Shown: in pieces, positions 34,393 to 43,988 of the stretch
Numbering within the stretch: the first letter of the stretch is position 1
How the letters are laid out: every line of letters begins with the position of its first letter
Source: Burkholderia thailandensis E264
GTDB lineage: Bacteria > Pseudomonadota > Gammaproteobacteria > Burkholderiales > Burkholderiaceae
Direction: 5' to 3'
DNA length: 64,000 nt
NCBI RefSeq assembly: GCF_000012365.1
Contig: NC_007651.1
Coordinates: 806,001 to 870,000 of the forward strand
Translations under genes and position numbers: made by a program
Notes under the pieces: generated by a model
Database searches by the model: none
Told to the model about the DNA's origin: nothing
What the model saw: only the letters and a program-made list of their open reading frames with translations

Positions 34393-35442
34393 ATGCCGAT
34401 GTCCCGTCCCGATTCTTCCGTCCAATTGCTTTCCGACTATTCGCTGCGTGCGCACAACACGTTCGGCTTCGACGTGCGCGCGCGCGTCGCGGCGCGGATC
34501 GGCTCGCCCGAGCAGTTCGCGTCGCTCGCGCGCGATCCGCGCGTCGCGGGGCTCGATGCGCTCGTGCTCGGCGGCGGCAGCAATGTGGTGTTCACGCGCG
34601 ACTTCGACGGCCTCGTGCTGCTCGACGAGATCCGTGGCCGCGCGCTCGCGCGCGAGGACGACGACGCCTGGTACGTCGAGGCGGGCGGCGGCGAGAACTG
34701 GCACGCGTTCGTCGAGTGGACGCTCGCCGAAGGCATGCCCGGGCTCGAGAATCTCGCGCTGATTCCGGGCACGGTCGGCGCGGCGCCGATCCAGAACATC
34801 GGCGCGTACGGGATCGAGATGAAGGAGCGTTTCGCGTCGCTGCGCGCGGTCGAGCTCGCGACGGGCGAGATCGTCGAGTTCGACGCGGCGCGCTGCGCGT
34901 TCGGTTATCGAGACAGTTTCTTCAAGCGGGAAGGGCGCGGCCGTTTCGCGATCGTGTCGGTGACGTTCCGGTTGCCGAAGGTGTGGGCGCCGCGGCTCGG
35001 CTACGCGGACGTCGCGCGTGAGCTCGCCGCGCGTGGAATCGACGCGAGCCGCGCGAGCGCGCGCGACGTGTTCGACGCGGTCGTCGCGATCCGGCGCGCG
35101 AAGCTGCCCGATCCGCTCGAGCTGGGCAATGCGGGCAGCTTCTTCAAGAATCCGGTGATCGACGCACACGCGTATGCCGCGCTGCGCGCGCGCGAGCCCG
35201 ACGTCGCGTCGTATCCGCAGCCGGATGGCCGGATGAAGCTCGCGGCCGGCTGGCTGATCGATCGCTGCGGATGGAAGGGGCGCGCCCTTGGCGCGGCGGC
35301 TGTCCACGACCGGCAGGCGCTCGTGCTCGTCAATCGCGGCGGCGCGTCCGGCGCTGACGTGCTCGCGCTCGCGCGTGCGATCCAGCGCGACGTGCTCGAA
35401 CGCTTCGGCGTCGAACTGGAGATGGAGCCGGTATGCCTGTAG
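34393..35442 (+). CDS. murB: UDP-N-acetylenolpyruvoylglucosamine reductase
   Basis: FAD enzyme making UDP-MurNAc for peptidoglycan. 349 residues from the ATG at 34393; another ATG two codons on is equally possible. Motifs: [54 protein letters not shown] with the catalytic serine region, [13 protein letters not shown] and the C-terminal [11 protein letters not shown]. Type I MurB as in E. coli. Followed by a bidirectional terminator. Confidence 0.96.
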
Positions 35443-35491
35443 GCGGCTTGCGGCCGCCCGCAGCGGCTGCATCGACGGTCTAGCGATAAAA

Positions 35492-35518
35492 AAACCTCGC
35501 TGTCGATCAGCGAGGTTT
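35492..35518. terminator. Bidirectional terminator between murB and argF
   Basis: AAACCTCGCT (35492-35501) pairs perfectly with AGCGAGGTTT (35509-35518). An A-run precedes and a T-rich run follows, so it can serve both convergent genes. Confidence 0.85.
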
Positions 35519-35612
35519 CTTCTTGCGCCGAAGGCGAGTGCGCGGGCGCCTCGTTTCGCGGGCGCCGCGTCGCGTGCCGATCGGCGCCGCAGCCGCGGTG
35601 CGCGCCGGCAAA

Positions 35613-36542
35613 TCAGTGGTTCAGGCGCCCGAGCAACAGGAACTCCATGAGCGCCTTCTGCACGTGCAGACGGTTTTCCGCCTCGTCCCACACGACGCTT
35701 TGCGGGCCGTCGATCACGCCCGCCGTTACTTCCTCGCCGCGATGCGCGGGCAGGCAGTGCATGAAGAGCGCGTCGGAATTCGCGTGCGACATCATTTCCT
35801 CGTCGACGCACCAGTCGGCGAACGCCCGCTTGCGCGCCTCGTTCTCCGCCTCGAAGCCCATGCTCGTCCACACGTCGGTCGTGACGAGATCCGCACCCTT
35901 GCACGCTTCGTTCGGATCGTCGAACACCTGGTAGAACGGCGCGCTTTCGGCATCGACGAGCTTCGCGTCGAGCGCATAGCCGGGCGGCGTCGACAGCTGC
36001 AGCTTGAAGTCGAGGATGCGCGCGGCCTGGATCCACGTGTACAGCATGTTGTTCGCGTCGCCGACCCAGGCGACCGTCTTGCCGCGAATCGGGCCGCGGT
36101 GCTCGTAATACGTGAAGATGTCGGCGAGCACCTGGCACGGGTGGTACTCGTTCGTCAGGCCATTGATCACCGGTACGCGCGAATTTTCGGCGAAGCGCTG
36201 GATGATGTCCTGCTCGAACGTGCGGATCATGATGATGTCGACCATCCGCGAGATCACCTGCGCCGAATCCTCGACGGGTTCGCCGCGGCCGAGCTGCGTG
36301 TCGCGCGTGCTCATGAACACGGCGTGGCCGCCTAGCTGAAAGATCCCGGCCTCGAACGACAGGCGCGTGCGCGTCGAGCTCTTCTCGAAGATCATCGCGA
36401 GCGTGCGGTCGTGCAGCGGGTGATAGGTCTCGTAGTTCTTGAATTTGCGCTTCAGGATACCCGTGCGTTCGAGCACGTACTCGTAGTCTTCCAGCGAGAA
36501 ATCCTTGAACTGCAGGTAGTGACGAATGGTTTTGGCGGTCAT
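35613..36542 (-). CDS. argF: Ornithine carbamoyltransferase
   Basis: 309-residue enzyme making citrulline from ornithine and carbamoyl phosphate in arginine synthesis. Carbamoyl-phosphate site FEKSSTRTRLSFE, ornithine-side motifs NGLTNEYHPCQVLAD, VAWVGDANNM and FMHCLPAHRGEEV are all intact. Divergent from the DUF3579 gene, a neighbourhood common in betaproteobacteria. Confidence 0.97.
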   Translation of the reverse strand: MTAKTIRHYLQFKDFSLEDYEYVLERTGILKRKFKNYETYHPLHDRTLAMIFEKSSTRTRLSFEAGIFQLGGHAVFMSTRDTQLGRGEPVEDSAQVISRMVDIIMIRTFEQDIIQRFAENSRVPVINGLTNEYHPCQVLADIFTYYEHRGPIRGKTVAWVGDANNMLYTWIQAARILDFKLQLSTPPGYALDAKLVDAESAPFYQVFDDPNEACKGADLVTTDVWTSMGFEAENEARKRAFADWCVDEEMMSHANSDALFMHCLPAHRGEEVTAGVIDGPQSVVWDEAENRLHVQKALMEFLLLGRLNH

Positions 36543-36972
36543 GAAACGAAATACGGCGGACTCAACCGGCGGCGAACGCGCCGGACGGCGCCGCCGTCGG
36601 ATGTGATAACTCGAACCAGCATAAAGGATTTTTTACGCTTTGACGAGCCGCGCGGCGGGGCCGCCGGGCGCCCGGCGCGCCGCCGCGCCGATTCCCGGCG
36701 CGTGCTCGACACGACGCGCAATGGCGCGCTGCGGTATAATTTCAAGGTTTTCTCAAGCCCGGCGGGCAAGGTTCATGCTTGGTCTGCCGGACACAATCGA
36801 CCAATGCGGTTGACCAACGCGCGGAGGCTTGCCTCTCGCACGATGCGTCGCGGGCCGGAGCGCACGGTCGGGCGGGCTCGTCGCGAGCCGCCGCGAAACC
36901 GCTTCCATTGTGTTCGAAGTGTCCAGGCGCAGTTGCGCTGGCGCACTGCTGGGCCGTCACTTGGGTACCCTC
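36543..36972. other. argF/DUF3579 divergent intergenic region
   Basis: A 430-base gap with no supportable gene. It carries a perfect -10 at 36735-36740 facing DUF3579 and an AT-rich patch near 36605-36645 suited to the argF promoter. A 12-codon ORF starting at 36775 has no visible ribosome site and is not called. Confidence 0.5.
36735..36740 (+). promoter_or_regulatory. -10 element upstream of the DUF3579 gene
   Basis: TATAAT in an otherwise GC-rich region, about 230 bases before the start codon; the implied leader is long. The -35 is not clear. Confidence 0.4.
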
Positions 36973-37296
36973 ATGGCTGAAACTCTCCCGACCGAATATT
37001 TCATTCAGGGCATCACGAAAGATGGGAAGAAGTTTCGGCCGAGCGACTGGTCCGAGCGTCTAGCGGGCGTGATGTCGTGCTACGGTCCGGGGGCGAGCGG
37101 GCCCAATGCCCGCCTTCAATATTCGCGCTACGTGCGGCCGACGCTGCTCGGCGATCTCAAGTGCGTGATCGTCGATGCCCGGCTGCGCGACATCGAGCCG
37201 ATGGCGTTCGATTTCGTGATGAATTTCGCGAAGGACAACAATCTCGTCGTCACCGAGGCGTGCGAGTTGCCCGATTACAGCAAGGCGCAAAAATAA
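36973..37296 (+). CDS. DUF3579 family protein
   Basis: 107 residues from the ATG at 36973 (MAETLPTEYFIQGITKDGKKF). A small family found mainly in betaproteobacteria and often close to argF; function unknown. Conserved-looking segments are FRPSDWSERLAGVMSCYG and CVIVDARLRDIEPMAFDF. The last codons (CAA AAA TAA) are part of the 8-base target duplication of the following insertion sequence, so the reading frame and stop survive the insertion exactly. The natural downstream sequence is displaced by 1.3 kb. Confidence 0.85.
   Translation: MAETLPTEYFIQGITKDGKKFRPSDWSERLAGVMSCYGPGASGPNARLQYSRYVRPTLLGDLKCVIVDARLRDIEPMAFDFVMNFAKDNNLVVTEACELPDYSKAQK
37289..37296 (+). repeat. Left target site duplication of the insertion sequence
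   Basis: AAAAATAA immediately before the left terminal repeat; identical to 38602-38609. Eight bases is the usual duplication for ISL3-family elements. It contains the stop codon of the DUF3579 gene. Confidence 0.92.
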
Positions 37297-38601
37297 GGTT
37301 CAACGCAGGAAACCGTGGAGGGTTTTCGAGTGATTGCATAATCTGACACCTGATTCTAAGGATGTCGGAGGAAGCAATTGCTCGATCGAAAGGCACTTCA
37401 GGCACTGGGCTGCTGGACCGGCTACCGGTTGGAACGGGTGGAGTGGCCGCAAGGAGAAGAGCGCACGCTATCGCTGTATCTGAAGCCGGTCAGCAAGGTC
37501 ATGTACTGCGAGCAATGCGGGGCGCGCTGCCAGCAGATCCACGAGACGACCGTTCGTCGAGTGCGCGATCTGCCGCTGTTCGAATACCGGGTGGTGTTGC
37601 ATGTGCCTCGTCGCCGGGTCTGGTGTGAGCACTGCGGTGGCCCGCGACTGGAGAAGCTGGCGTGGCTGGGCCGCTACCAGCGCGTGACGGAGCGGTTCGC
37701 CAAGGCCTGCGAGAAGCTGCTACAAGCGGCCAGCGTGCAAGCGGTCGCAGCCTTCTACGAGTTGGGTTGGCACACGGTGAAATCGATCGACAAGATGCGC
37801 TTGCGAGCGCGCGTGGCCGAGCCGGACTGGTCGACGATCCGCTATCTGGCGATGGACGAGTTCGCGCTCCATAAAGGCCATCGCTACGCCACGGTGGTGG
37901 TCGATCCGATCGGCCGGCAGGTGCTCTGGGTCGGACCAGGACGCTCACGGGAAACGGCGCGAGCCTTCTTCGAACAACTCCCTGAAGGCGTGGCCGAGCG
38001 TATCGAAGCGGTTGCGATCGACATGACCACGGCCTACGAGTTGGAGATCAAGGAGCAGTGCCCGCAGGCGGAAATCGTCTTCGACCTGTACCACGTCGTG
38101 GCCAAGTACGGGCGCGAAGTGATCGACCGGGTACGGGTGGATCAGGCCAATCAACTCCGACATGACAAGCCGGCGCGGAAGGTCCTGAAGTCCAGTCGTT
38201 GGCTGCTGCTGCGCAACCGCCACAATCTGAAGCCGGATCAGGCCGTGCACCTGAAGGAGTTACTGGCCGCCAATCAGTCGCTGTTATGCGTCTACGTGCT
38301 GCGCGACGAACTCAAACGGCTCTGGTTCTACCGAAAGCCAGCCTGGGCGGAAAAGGCCTGGGGGCAATGGTTCGAGCAGGCTCAGCAAAGCGGGATTGCC
38401 GCCCTACAAAAGTTCGCCCAGCGCTTGCAGGGGTACTGGCACGGAATCGTGACTCGCTGTCGTCATCCGCTCAACACCAGCGTCGTTGAAGGCATCAACA
38501 ACACCATCAAGGTCATCAAGCGCAGGGCTTATGGGTACCGCGACGAGGAGTACTTCTTCCTCAAGATCCGCGCCGCATTCCCCGGAATTCCACGATGAAC
38601 C
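37297..38601 (+). mobile_element. Complete ISL3-family insertion sequence, 1305 bp
   Basis: Bounded by the 8-bp direct repeat AAAAATAA. Terminal inverted repeats are imperfect: left GGTTCAACGCAGGAAACCG (37297-37315), right (reverse complement of 38583-38601) GGTTCATCGTGGAATTCCG, 13 of 19 identical. One transposase gene fills the element and its stop codon lies inside the right terminal repeat. Lower GC than its surroundings. Both ends, the duplication and the transposase are intact, so it looks recently inserted and possibly active. Related elements occur in the B. pseudomallei group, but the ISfinder name is not assigned here. Confidence 0.92.
37378..38598 (+). CDS. ISL3-family transposase
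   Basis: 406 residues, starting at a TTG (37378) preceded by GGAGG, 6 bases upstream. The N-terminus has a zinc-finger-like pair of CxxC motifs (CEQCGARC, CEHCGG), then a helix-turn-helix. The DDE domain carries AMDEFALHKGHRYATVV (first Asp), AIDMTTAYE (second Asp) and the late glutamate in SVVEGINNTIKVIKRRAYG. No frameshift or internal stop. The DNA is visibly less GC-biased at third positions than neighbouring genes. Confidence 0.93.
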   Translation: MLDRKALQALGCWTGYRLERVEWPQGEERTLSLYLKPVSKVMYCEQCGARCQQIHETTVRRVRDLPLFEYRVVLHVPRRRVWCEHCGGPRLEKLAWLGRYQRVTERFAKACEKLLQAASVQAVAAFYELGWHTVKSIDKMRLRARVAEPDWSTIRYLAMDEFALHKGHRYATVVVDPIGRQVLWVGPGRSRETARAFFEQLPEGVAERIEAVAIDMTTAYELEIKEQCPQAEIVFDLYHVVAKYGREVIDRVRVDQANQLRHDKPARKVLKSSRWLLLRNRHNLKPDQAVHLKELLAANQSLLCVYVLRDELKRLWFYRKPAWAEKAWGQWFEQAQQSGIAALQKFAQRLQGYWHGIVTRCRHPLNTSVVEGINNTIKVIKRRAYGYRDEEYFFLKIRAAFPGIPR

Positions 38602-38609
38602 AAAAATAA
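38602..38609 (+). repeat. Right target site duplication of the insertion sequence
   Basis: AAAAATAA directly after the right terminal repeat, matching 37289-37296. The flanking sequence continues as the ordinary GC-rich spacer toward rpsT. Confidence 0.92.
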
Positions 38610-38756
38610 GCGGCGCGGCTGCGTTTCGGCGACGAGGCGGGGCTGGGCGCGCGACGCATGCGGGCGTGAATGCGGTCGCCGGCGATCGAGCGGCGCGAAT
38701 CGCGGCGAAGCGCGCGCGAGCCTCGCCAGAGGCAAAACTCGCAAGAATCCCCAAGC

Positions 38757-38783
38757 AAAAAGCCCGCGTGAAGCGGGCTTTTT
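38757..38783 (-). terminator. rpsT terminator
   Basis: AAAAAGCCCGC (38757-38767) pairs with GCGGGCTTTTT (38773-38783) over a GTGAA loop. It follows rpsT on the minus strand by about 50 bases and is symmetrical enough to stop plus-strand readthrough from the insertion sequence too. Confidence 0.85.
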
Positions 38784-38832
38784 GTCGATCGCAGAGGAAA
38801 CAGGGCGCCCGCCTCGCGGGCGCGCCGGATCT

Positions 38833-39111
38833 TTACTGCGCGGCTTGTGCCTGCAGGCCCTTGACGGCTGCAGAGAGGCGGCTCTTGTGGCGAGCGGCCT
38901 TGTTCTTGTGAACGATCTTCTTGTCGGCGATCGTGTCGATCGTCTTCGTCGCGGCCTTGAAGAGCTCGGCGGCCTTCGCCTGATCGCCGGCGTCGATCGC
39001 CTTGCGGACGGCCTTGATCGCGGTACGGAATTTCGAGCGCAGCGCCGAGTTGTGCGAGTTTGCCTTCGCTGCCTGACGGGCGCGCTTGCGTGCTTGTGCG
39101 GAGTTAGCCAT
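38833..39111 (-). CDS. rpsT: 30S ribosomal protein S20
   Basis: 92 residues, very basic, with the typical start [20 protein letters not shown] and [18 protein letters not shown]. Binds 16S rRNA in the 30S subunit. Its strong promoter at 39319-39348 leaves a leader of about 200 bases, which fits translational self-control known for S20. Convergent with the insertion sequence. Confidence 0.97.
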   Translation of the reverse strand: MANSAQARKRARQAAKANSHNSALRSKFRTAIKAVRKAIDAGDQAKAAELFKAATKTIDTIADKKIVHKNKAARHKSRLSAAVKGLQAQAAQ

Positions 39112-39318
39112 GACGGTTCCTTATCCTGTCCTGTTCCCAGAGCTTGGAGCCTGACGGCCAAGCGCTGCTTTTCGATCCGACTTCCGGGAGCGATTGCCCG
39201 GAAGCGCAAAAAAACGTGGGTTTTAACCGAGGCCGGCCGACGCGCTTGATCGTGAAACGACGCTTGGGCGACGCACGAAACGCTACGAAACGCGTATGAC
39301 AGGCTCAGAAACCGGCAA

Positions 39319-39348
39319 TTATAACAACAAAATCAAGCGAGTGGCAAG
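39319..39348 (-). promoter_or_regulatory. rpsT promoter
   Basis: On the minus strand TTGCCA (39343-39348), an 18-base spacer and TATAAT (39319-39324): the best sigma-70 match noticed in the window, as expected for a ribosomal protein gene. Confidence 0.7.
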
Positions 39349-39500
39349 AAAAAGCCGCGTCTGCCGGATCGTCGGCGGCGGGCACGCCTGTTCCGACATG
39401 CCGACGCCGGCGCACCCGTGAACGGTCGCCTCATGCCGGTACGCCGATGCCGATATGCCGCTTTTGCTCGACCGGATCGGTTGCCGCCGCCCGAGGTCCG

Positions 39501-39506
39501 TATAAT
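39501..39506 (+). promoter_or_regulatory. -10 element just upstream of murJ
   Basis: TATAAT ends 9 bases before the murJ ATG. The expected transcript start falls within about 3 bases of the ATG, and no Shine-Dalgarno is seen. The -35 is weak. Confidence 0.45.
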
Positions 39507-39515
39507 AAGCGCCCC

Positions 39516-41066
39516 ATGAATCTATTCCGAGCCCTGCTGACGGTCAGCGGCTTCACGCTGCTGTCGCGCGTGACCGGACTGGCCCGTGAGACGCTGATCG
39601 CCCGTGCGTTCGGCGCCAGTCAATTCACAGACGCGTTCTACGTCGCATTCCGCATTCCGAACCTGCTGCGCCGGCTGTCCGCCGAAGGCGCGTTCTCGCA
39701 GGCGTTCGTGCCGATTCTCGCCGAGTTCAAGAATCAGAAAGGGCACGATGCAACGAAAGCGCTCGTCGACGCGATGTCGACCGTGCTCGCGTGGGCGCTC
39801 GCGTTCCTGTCGCTCGCCGGGATCGCCGGCGCGTCGTGGGTCGTGTTCGTCGTCGCATCGGGGCTGCGCACGGACGGGCAGGCATTTCCGCTCGCCGTCG
39901 CGATGACGCAGATCATGTTCCCGTACATCGTGTTCATTTCGCTGACGACGCTCGCGTCCGGCGTGCTCAACACGTACAAGAGCTTTTCGCTGCCGGCGTT
40001 CGCGCCCGTGCTGCTGAACGTCGCGTTCATCGCCGCCGCCGTGTTCGTCGCGCCGCATCTGAAGGTGCCCGTCTACGCGCTCGCCTGGGCGGTGATCGCG
40101 GGCGGCGTCCTGCAGTTCGCGGCGCAGTTGCCGGGCTTGAAGAAGATCGACATGGTGCCTTCGATCGGCGTGAATCCGATGCGCGCGCTCGCGCATCCGG
40201 GCGTAAAGCGCGTGCTCGCGAAGATGGTGCCCGCGACGTTCGCGGTGTCGGTCGCGCAGCTGTCGCTGATCATCAATACGAACATCGCGTCGCGGCTCGG
40301 GCAGGGCGCCGTGTCGTGGATCAATTACGCGGACCGGCTGATGGAATTCCCGACCGCGCTCCTCGGCGTCGCGCTCGGCACGATCCTGCTGCCGAGCCTG
40401 TCGAAGGCGCACGTCGATGCCGATTCGACCGAGTATTCGGCGCTCCTCGACTGGGGGTTGCGGGTCACGTTCCTGCTGGCCGCGCCGAGCGCGCTCGCGC
40501 TCTTCTTCTTCGCCGAGCCGCTGACGGCGACGCTCTTCAACTACGGCAAGTTCGACGCGCATACGGTCACGATGGTCGCGCGCGCGCTCGCGACGTACGG
40601 AATCGGCCTCGTCGGCATCATCCTCATCAAGATCCTCGCGCCCGGCTTCTACGCGAAGCAAGACATCAAGACGCCCGTGAAGATCGCGGTCGGCGTGCTC
40701 GTCGTCACGCAGCTGTCGAACTACGTGTTCGTGCCGATCATCGGCCATGCGGGGCTCACGCTGAGCATCGGCGTCGGCGCGTGCCTGAACTCGCTGCTCC
40801 TGTTCATTGGTTTGCGCCGCCGCGGCATCTACCAGCCGTCGCCCGGCTGGCTGCGCTTCTTCGTGCAGCTCGCGGGCGCGTCGCTCGTGCTCGCCGGCGT
40901 GATGCACTGGCTCGCGATCAACTTCGACTGGACCGCGATGCGCGCGGCGCCGCTCGATCGGATCGCGTTGATGGCCGCCTGCCTCGTTCTGTTCGCTGCA
41001 CTATATTTCGGTATGTTGTGGCTGATGGGTTTCAAATACGCATACTTCAGACGGCGCGCCAAGTAA
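39516..41066 (+). CDS. murJ: Lipid II flippase MurJ (MviN)
   Basis: 516 residues with about 14 transmembrane helices; moves lipid II across the inner membrane for cell-wall synthesis. Start at the ATG at 39516 (MNLFRALLTVSGFTLLSRVT). Motifs: RVTGLARETLIARAFG, DAFYVAFRIPNLLRRLSAEGAFSQAFVP, INYADRLMEFPTALLGVALGTILLPSLS and LAPGFYAKQDIKTPVKI. Essential in most bacteria. The SirB1-type gene follows 9 bases later, so co-transcription is likely. Confidence 0.96.
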   Translation: MNLFRALLTVSGFTLLSRVTGLARETLIARAFGASQFTDAFYVAFRIPNLLRRLSAEGAFSQAFVPILAEFKNQKGHDATKALVDAMSTVLAWALAFLSLAGIAGASWVVFVVASGLRTDGQAFPLAVAMTQIMFPYIVFISLTTLASGVLNTYKSFSLPAFAPVLLNVAFIAAAVFVAPHLKVPVYALAWAVIAGGVLQFAAQLPGLKKIDMVPSIGVNPMRALAHPGVKRVLAKMVPATFAVSVAQLSLIINTNIASRLGQGAVSWINYADRLMEFPTALLGVALGTILLPSLSKAHVDADSTEYSALLDWGLRVTFLLAAPSALALFFFAEPLTATLFNYGKFDAHTVTMVARALATYGIGLVGIILIKILAPGFYAKQDIKTPVKIAVGVLVVTQLSNYVFVPIIGHAGLTLSIGVGACLNSLLLFIGLRRRGIYQPSPGWLRFFVQLAGASLVLAGVMHWLAINFDWTAMRAAPLDRIALMAACLVLFAALYFGMLWLMGFKYAYFRRRAK

Positions 41067-41075
41067 CGGACCCCA

Positions 41076-41918
41076 ATGACTCGCGTTCTCGACTATTTCA
41101 GTTCGCTCGTCGCCGAAGACGATGGCTTGCCGCTCACCGAGGCGGCGCTGTCGCTCGCGCAGGACGCCTATCCCGACGTGGACCTGCAAGGCGTGCTCGC
41201 GGAGCTCGACGCGCTCGCCGCGCGGCTCGCGAGGCGGCTGCCGGACGGCGCCGGCGCGAGCGACAAGCTCGCGCTCCTGAACGACTTCTTCTTCCGCGAA
41301 CTCGGCTTCGCGTGCAACCACAACGACTACTACGATCCGGACAACAGCTACCTGAACATGGTGCTCAAGCGCCGTCGCGGGATTCCGATCACGCTCGCGG
41401 TGCTGTATCTGGAACTGGCCGAGCAGGTCGGCGTGCCGGCGCGCGGCGTGTCGTTTCCCGGCCATTTCCTGCTGCGCATCGCGCTGCCGGACGGCGATTC
41501 GATCCTCGATCCCACGACGGGGCGCTCGCTGTCGGAATCGGAGCTCGTCGAGATGCTCGAACCGTATGTCGCGCACGCCGGCGGCGGCACGGCGAGCGTG
41601 CTGCGCGCGCTGCTGCAGCCGGCGACGGAGCGCGAGATCGTCGCGCGAATGCTGAACAACCTGAAGGCCGTCTATCTGCAGACGGAACGCTGGCAGCGGC
41701 TGCTCGGCGTGCAGGAGCGGCTCGTGATCCTGCTGCCCGGGCAGCTCGACGAAGTGCGCGACCGCGGCTTCGCGTACGCGCGTCTCGACTACCTGCGCCC
41801 CGCGCTCGAGGATCTGGAGACGTATCTCGGCGAGCGTCCCGACGCGGCCGATGCGACGGTCGTCGAAGCGCAGGTCAGCGAATTGCGGCAGCGAATGCAG
41901 CGCGACGACGACGATTGA
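41076..41918 (+). CDS. SirB1-family protein (transglutaminase-like fold plus TPR)
   Basis: 280 residues. The N-terminal two-thirds is the SirB1 domain: NDFFFRELGFACNHNDYYDP, SYLNMVLKRRRGIPITLAVLYLE, GVPARGVSFPGHFLLR and ILDPTTGRSLS. The C-terminal part has TPR-like helices (MLNNLKAVYLQTERWQRLL, PALEDLETYLGERPDA). The usual transglutaminase cysteine is not evident, as in SirB1 proteins generally. Function uncertain. Nine bases after murJ; a strong terminator follows at 42076. Confidence 0.85.
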   Translation: MTRVLDYFSSLVAEDDGLPLTEAALSLAQDAYPDVDLQGVLAELDALAARLARRLPDGAGASDKLALLNDFFFRELGFACNHNDYYDPDNSYLNMVLKRRRGIPITLAVLYLELAEQVGVPARGVSFPGHFLLRIALPDGDSILDPTTGRSLSESELVEMLEPYVAHAGGGTASVLRALLQPATEREIVARMLNNLKAVYLQTERWQRLLGVQERLVILLPGQLDEVRDRGFAYARLDYLRPALEDLETYLGERPDAADATVVEAQVSELRQRMQRDDDD

Positions 41919-42075
41919 GCGGCATGGCGGCCGGGCGGGGCGCTCGACGGCCCCGGCGCGCGCCGCAGGCCGCCTGTCTCGGGGCGCCGCGCGCGTGCGT
42001 TCGCTCGAGCGTGCCGAGCGCCGCGCTTCGATGTCGCGCCCCGAATCACGGGATCGTCAGGCAAGCGGCATGAAG

Positions 42076-42113
42076 ACGCCTGCGGATGCCGCTGCATTCC
42101 GCAGGCGTTTTTT
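42076..42113 (+). terminator. Terminator of the murJ-SirB1 unit
   Basis: ACGCCTGCGGA (42076-42086) pairs perfectly with TCCGCAGGCGT (42098-42108), followed by TTTTTT. An 11-bp stem. Confidence 0.88.
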
Positions 42114-42168
42114 GTCCGCTCGGCGGTGTGCTGCACGCGGCGCCGCTGTGGCCGCGTGCGCCGCCGCA

Positions 42169-42927
42169 TTACTTCGGCTGCATCCGAATCGCGCCGTCTA
42201 GGCGGATGACCTCGCCGTTGAGCATCGGGTTCTCGAAGATCTGCCTGACGAGCATCGCGTATTCGGCCGGCTTGCCGAGGCGCGGCGGGAACGGCACCAT
42301 CGCGCCGAGCGCGTCCTGCACTTCCTGCGGCATGCCGAGCAGCATCGGCGTTTCGAAGATGCCGGGCGCGATCGTCATCACGCGAATCGCATTGCGCGAC
42401 AGGTCGCGCGCGATGGGCAGCGTCATGCCGGCGACGCCCGCCTTCGACGCCGCGTACGCGGCCTGGCCGATCTGGCCGTCGAACGCGGCGACCGACGCGG
42501 TGCTGACGATCACGCCGCGCTCGCCGGTTGGCGCCGGCTCGTTCGCGGCCATCGCAGCGGCCGCGACGCGAATCATGTTGAACGTGCCGATCAGGTTCAC
42601 GGTGATCGTCTTCGCGAACAGCTCGAGCGGGTGCGGGCCGTCCTTGCCGACCGTTTTCGCCGCGGGCGCGATGCCCGCGCAGTTGACGAGCCCGCGCAGC
42701 GTGCCGAGCTTCGTCGCGGCGGCGACGGCCGCCTGCGCGTCTTCCTCGCGCGCGACGTCGCACCGGACGAACACGCCGCCCAGCTCGCGCGCGAGCGCTT
42801 CGCCCGCGTCCTGATTCAGGTCCGCGAGCACGACCTTGCCGCCTGCTTCGGTCAGCAGGCGCGCGGTGCCCGCTCCGAGCCCGGATGCGCCGCCCGTGAT
42901 CAGGAAGACGTTGTCGCGAATCTCCAT
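42169..42927 (-). CDS. Short-chain dehydrogenase, 3-hydroxyacyl-CoA dehydrogenase type II-like
   Basis: 252-residue classical SDR, with AAGGAGAAGGAG upstream of the ATG at 42925-42927. NAD-binding [12 protein letters not shown], the NCAG motif, the catalytic serine in [15 protein letters not shown] and the YAASK motif are intact. [24 protein letters not shown] resembles the 17-beta-HSD10/type II 3-hydroxyacyl-CoA dehydrogenase group, which acts in branched-chain and fatty acid oxidation. No other beta-oxidation genes are adjacent. Confidence 0.85.
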   Translation of the reverse strand: MEIRDNVFLITGGASGLGAGTARLLTEAGGKVVLADLNQDAGEALARELGGVFVRCDVAREEDAQAAVAAATKLGTLRGLVNCAGIAPAAKTVGKDGPHPLELFAKTITVNLIGTFNMIRVAAAAMAANEPAPTGERGVIVSTASVAAFDGQIGQAAYAASKAGVAGMTLPIARDLSRNAIRVMTIAPGIFETPMLLGMPQEVQDALGAMVPFPPRLGKPAEYAMLVRQIFENPMLNGEVIRLDGAIRMQPK

Positions 42928-43043
42928 GTTTGCTCCTTCTCCTTGGATTGATTGGAATGAATGTCGATCGAATGTCGTGAAGCGCGCGTTGCGACGATTG
43001 TACGAGCGAGCGCGGAAGCCCGGCGCGAAGCGAACGACCGGAC

Positions 43044-43070
43044 GAAAAAAAACCGCCCGGAGAGGGCGGT
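43044..43070 (-). terminator. adk terminator
   Basis: On the minus strand ACCGCCCTCTCCGGGCGGTT forms a stem followed by a run of eight T. It is 48 bases past the adk stop. Confidence 0.82.
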
Positions 43071-43117
43071 TCTTTCGTCATCGTGGCGCGGGATGCGCGG
43101 CGCGCGCCGGGCGCGAT

Positions 43118-43819
<702 letters not shown>

Positions 43820-43988
43820 CTACGGGACCCGCTGCGCGGCTCGGCGGTTCTGCAGCAAGCGCGATCGGCCGGTCTGACTGCGGCGGGTCGAATGCGACGC
43901 GCGGCGGCCGGCGAATGTCGGGCTTGGGGTGAATCTCGGTGAGCGGCGCGGGCGGATCGCTCGCACAATCGCCCGATTATGCCATGGG

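Larger units (their letters stand above)
39112..39515. other. rpsT/murJ divergent intergenic region
   Basis: A 404-base gap without a gene. It holds the rpsT promoter (39319-39348, minus strand), the AT-rich rpsT leader and the murJ -10 element (39501-39506). Confidence 0.6.

Noticed and set aside
36775..36813. 12-codon ORF in the DUF3579 leader
   Set aside because: No ribosome site and no sign of coupling to the downstream gene.
37297..38601. Naming the element as a specific ISBma type
   Set aside because: Family (ISL3), ends and duplication are clear, but the exact ISfinder name would need a database match.
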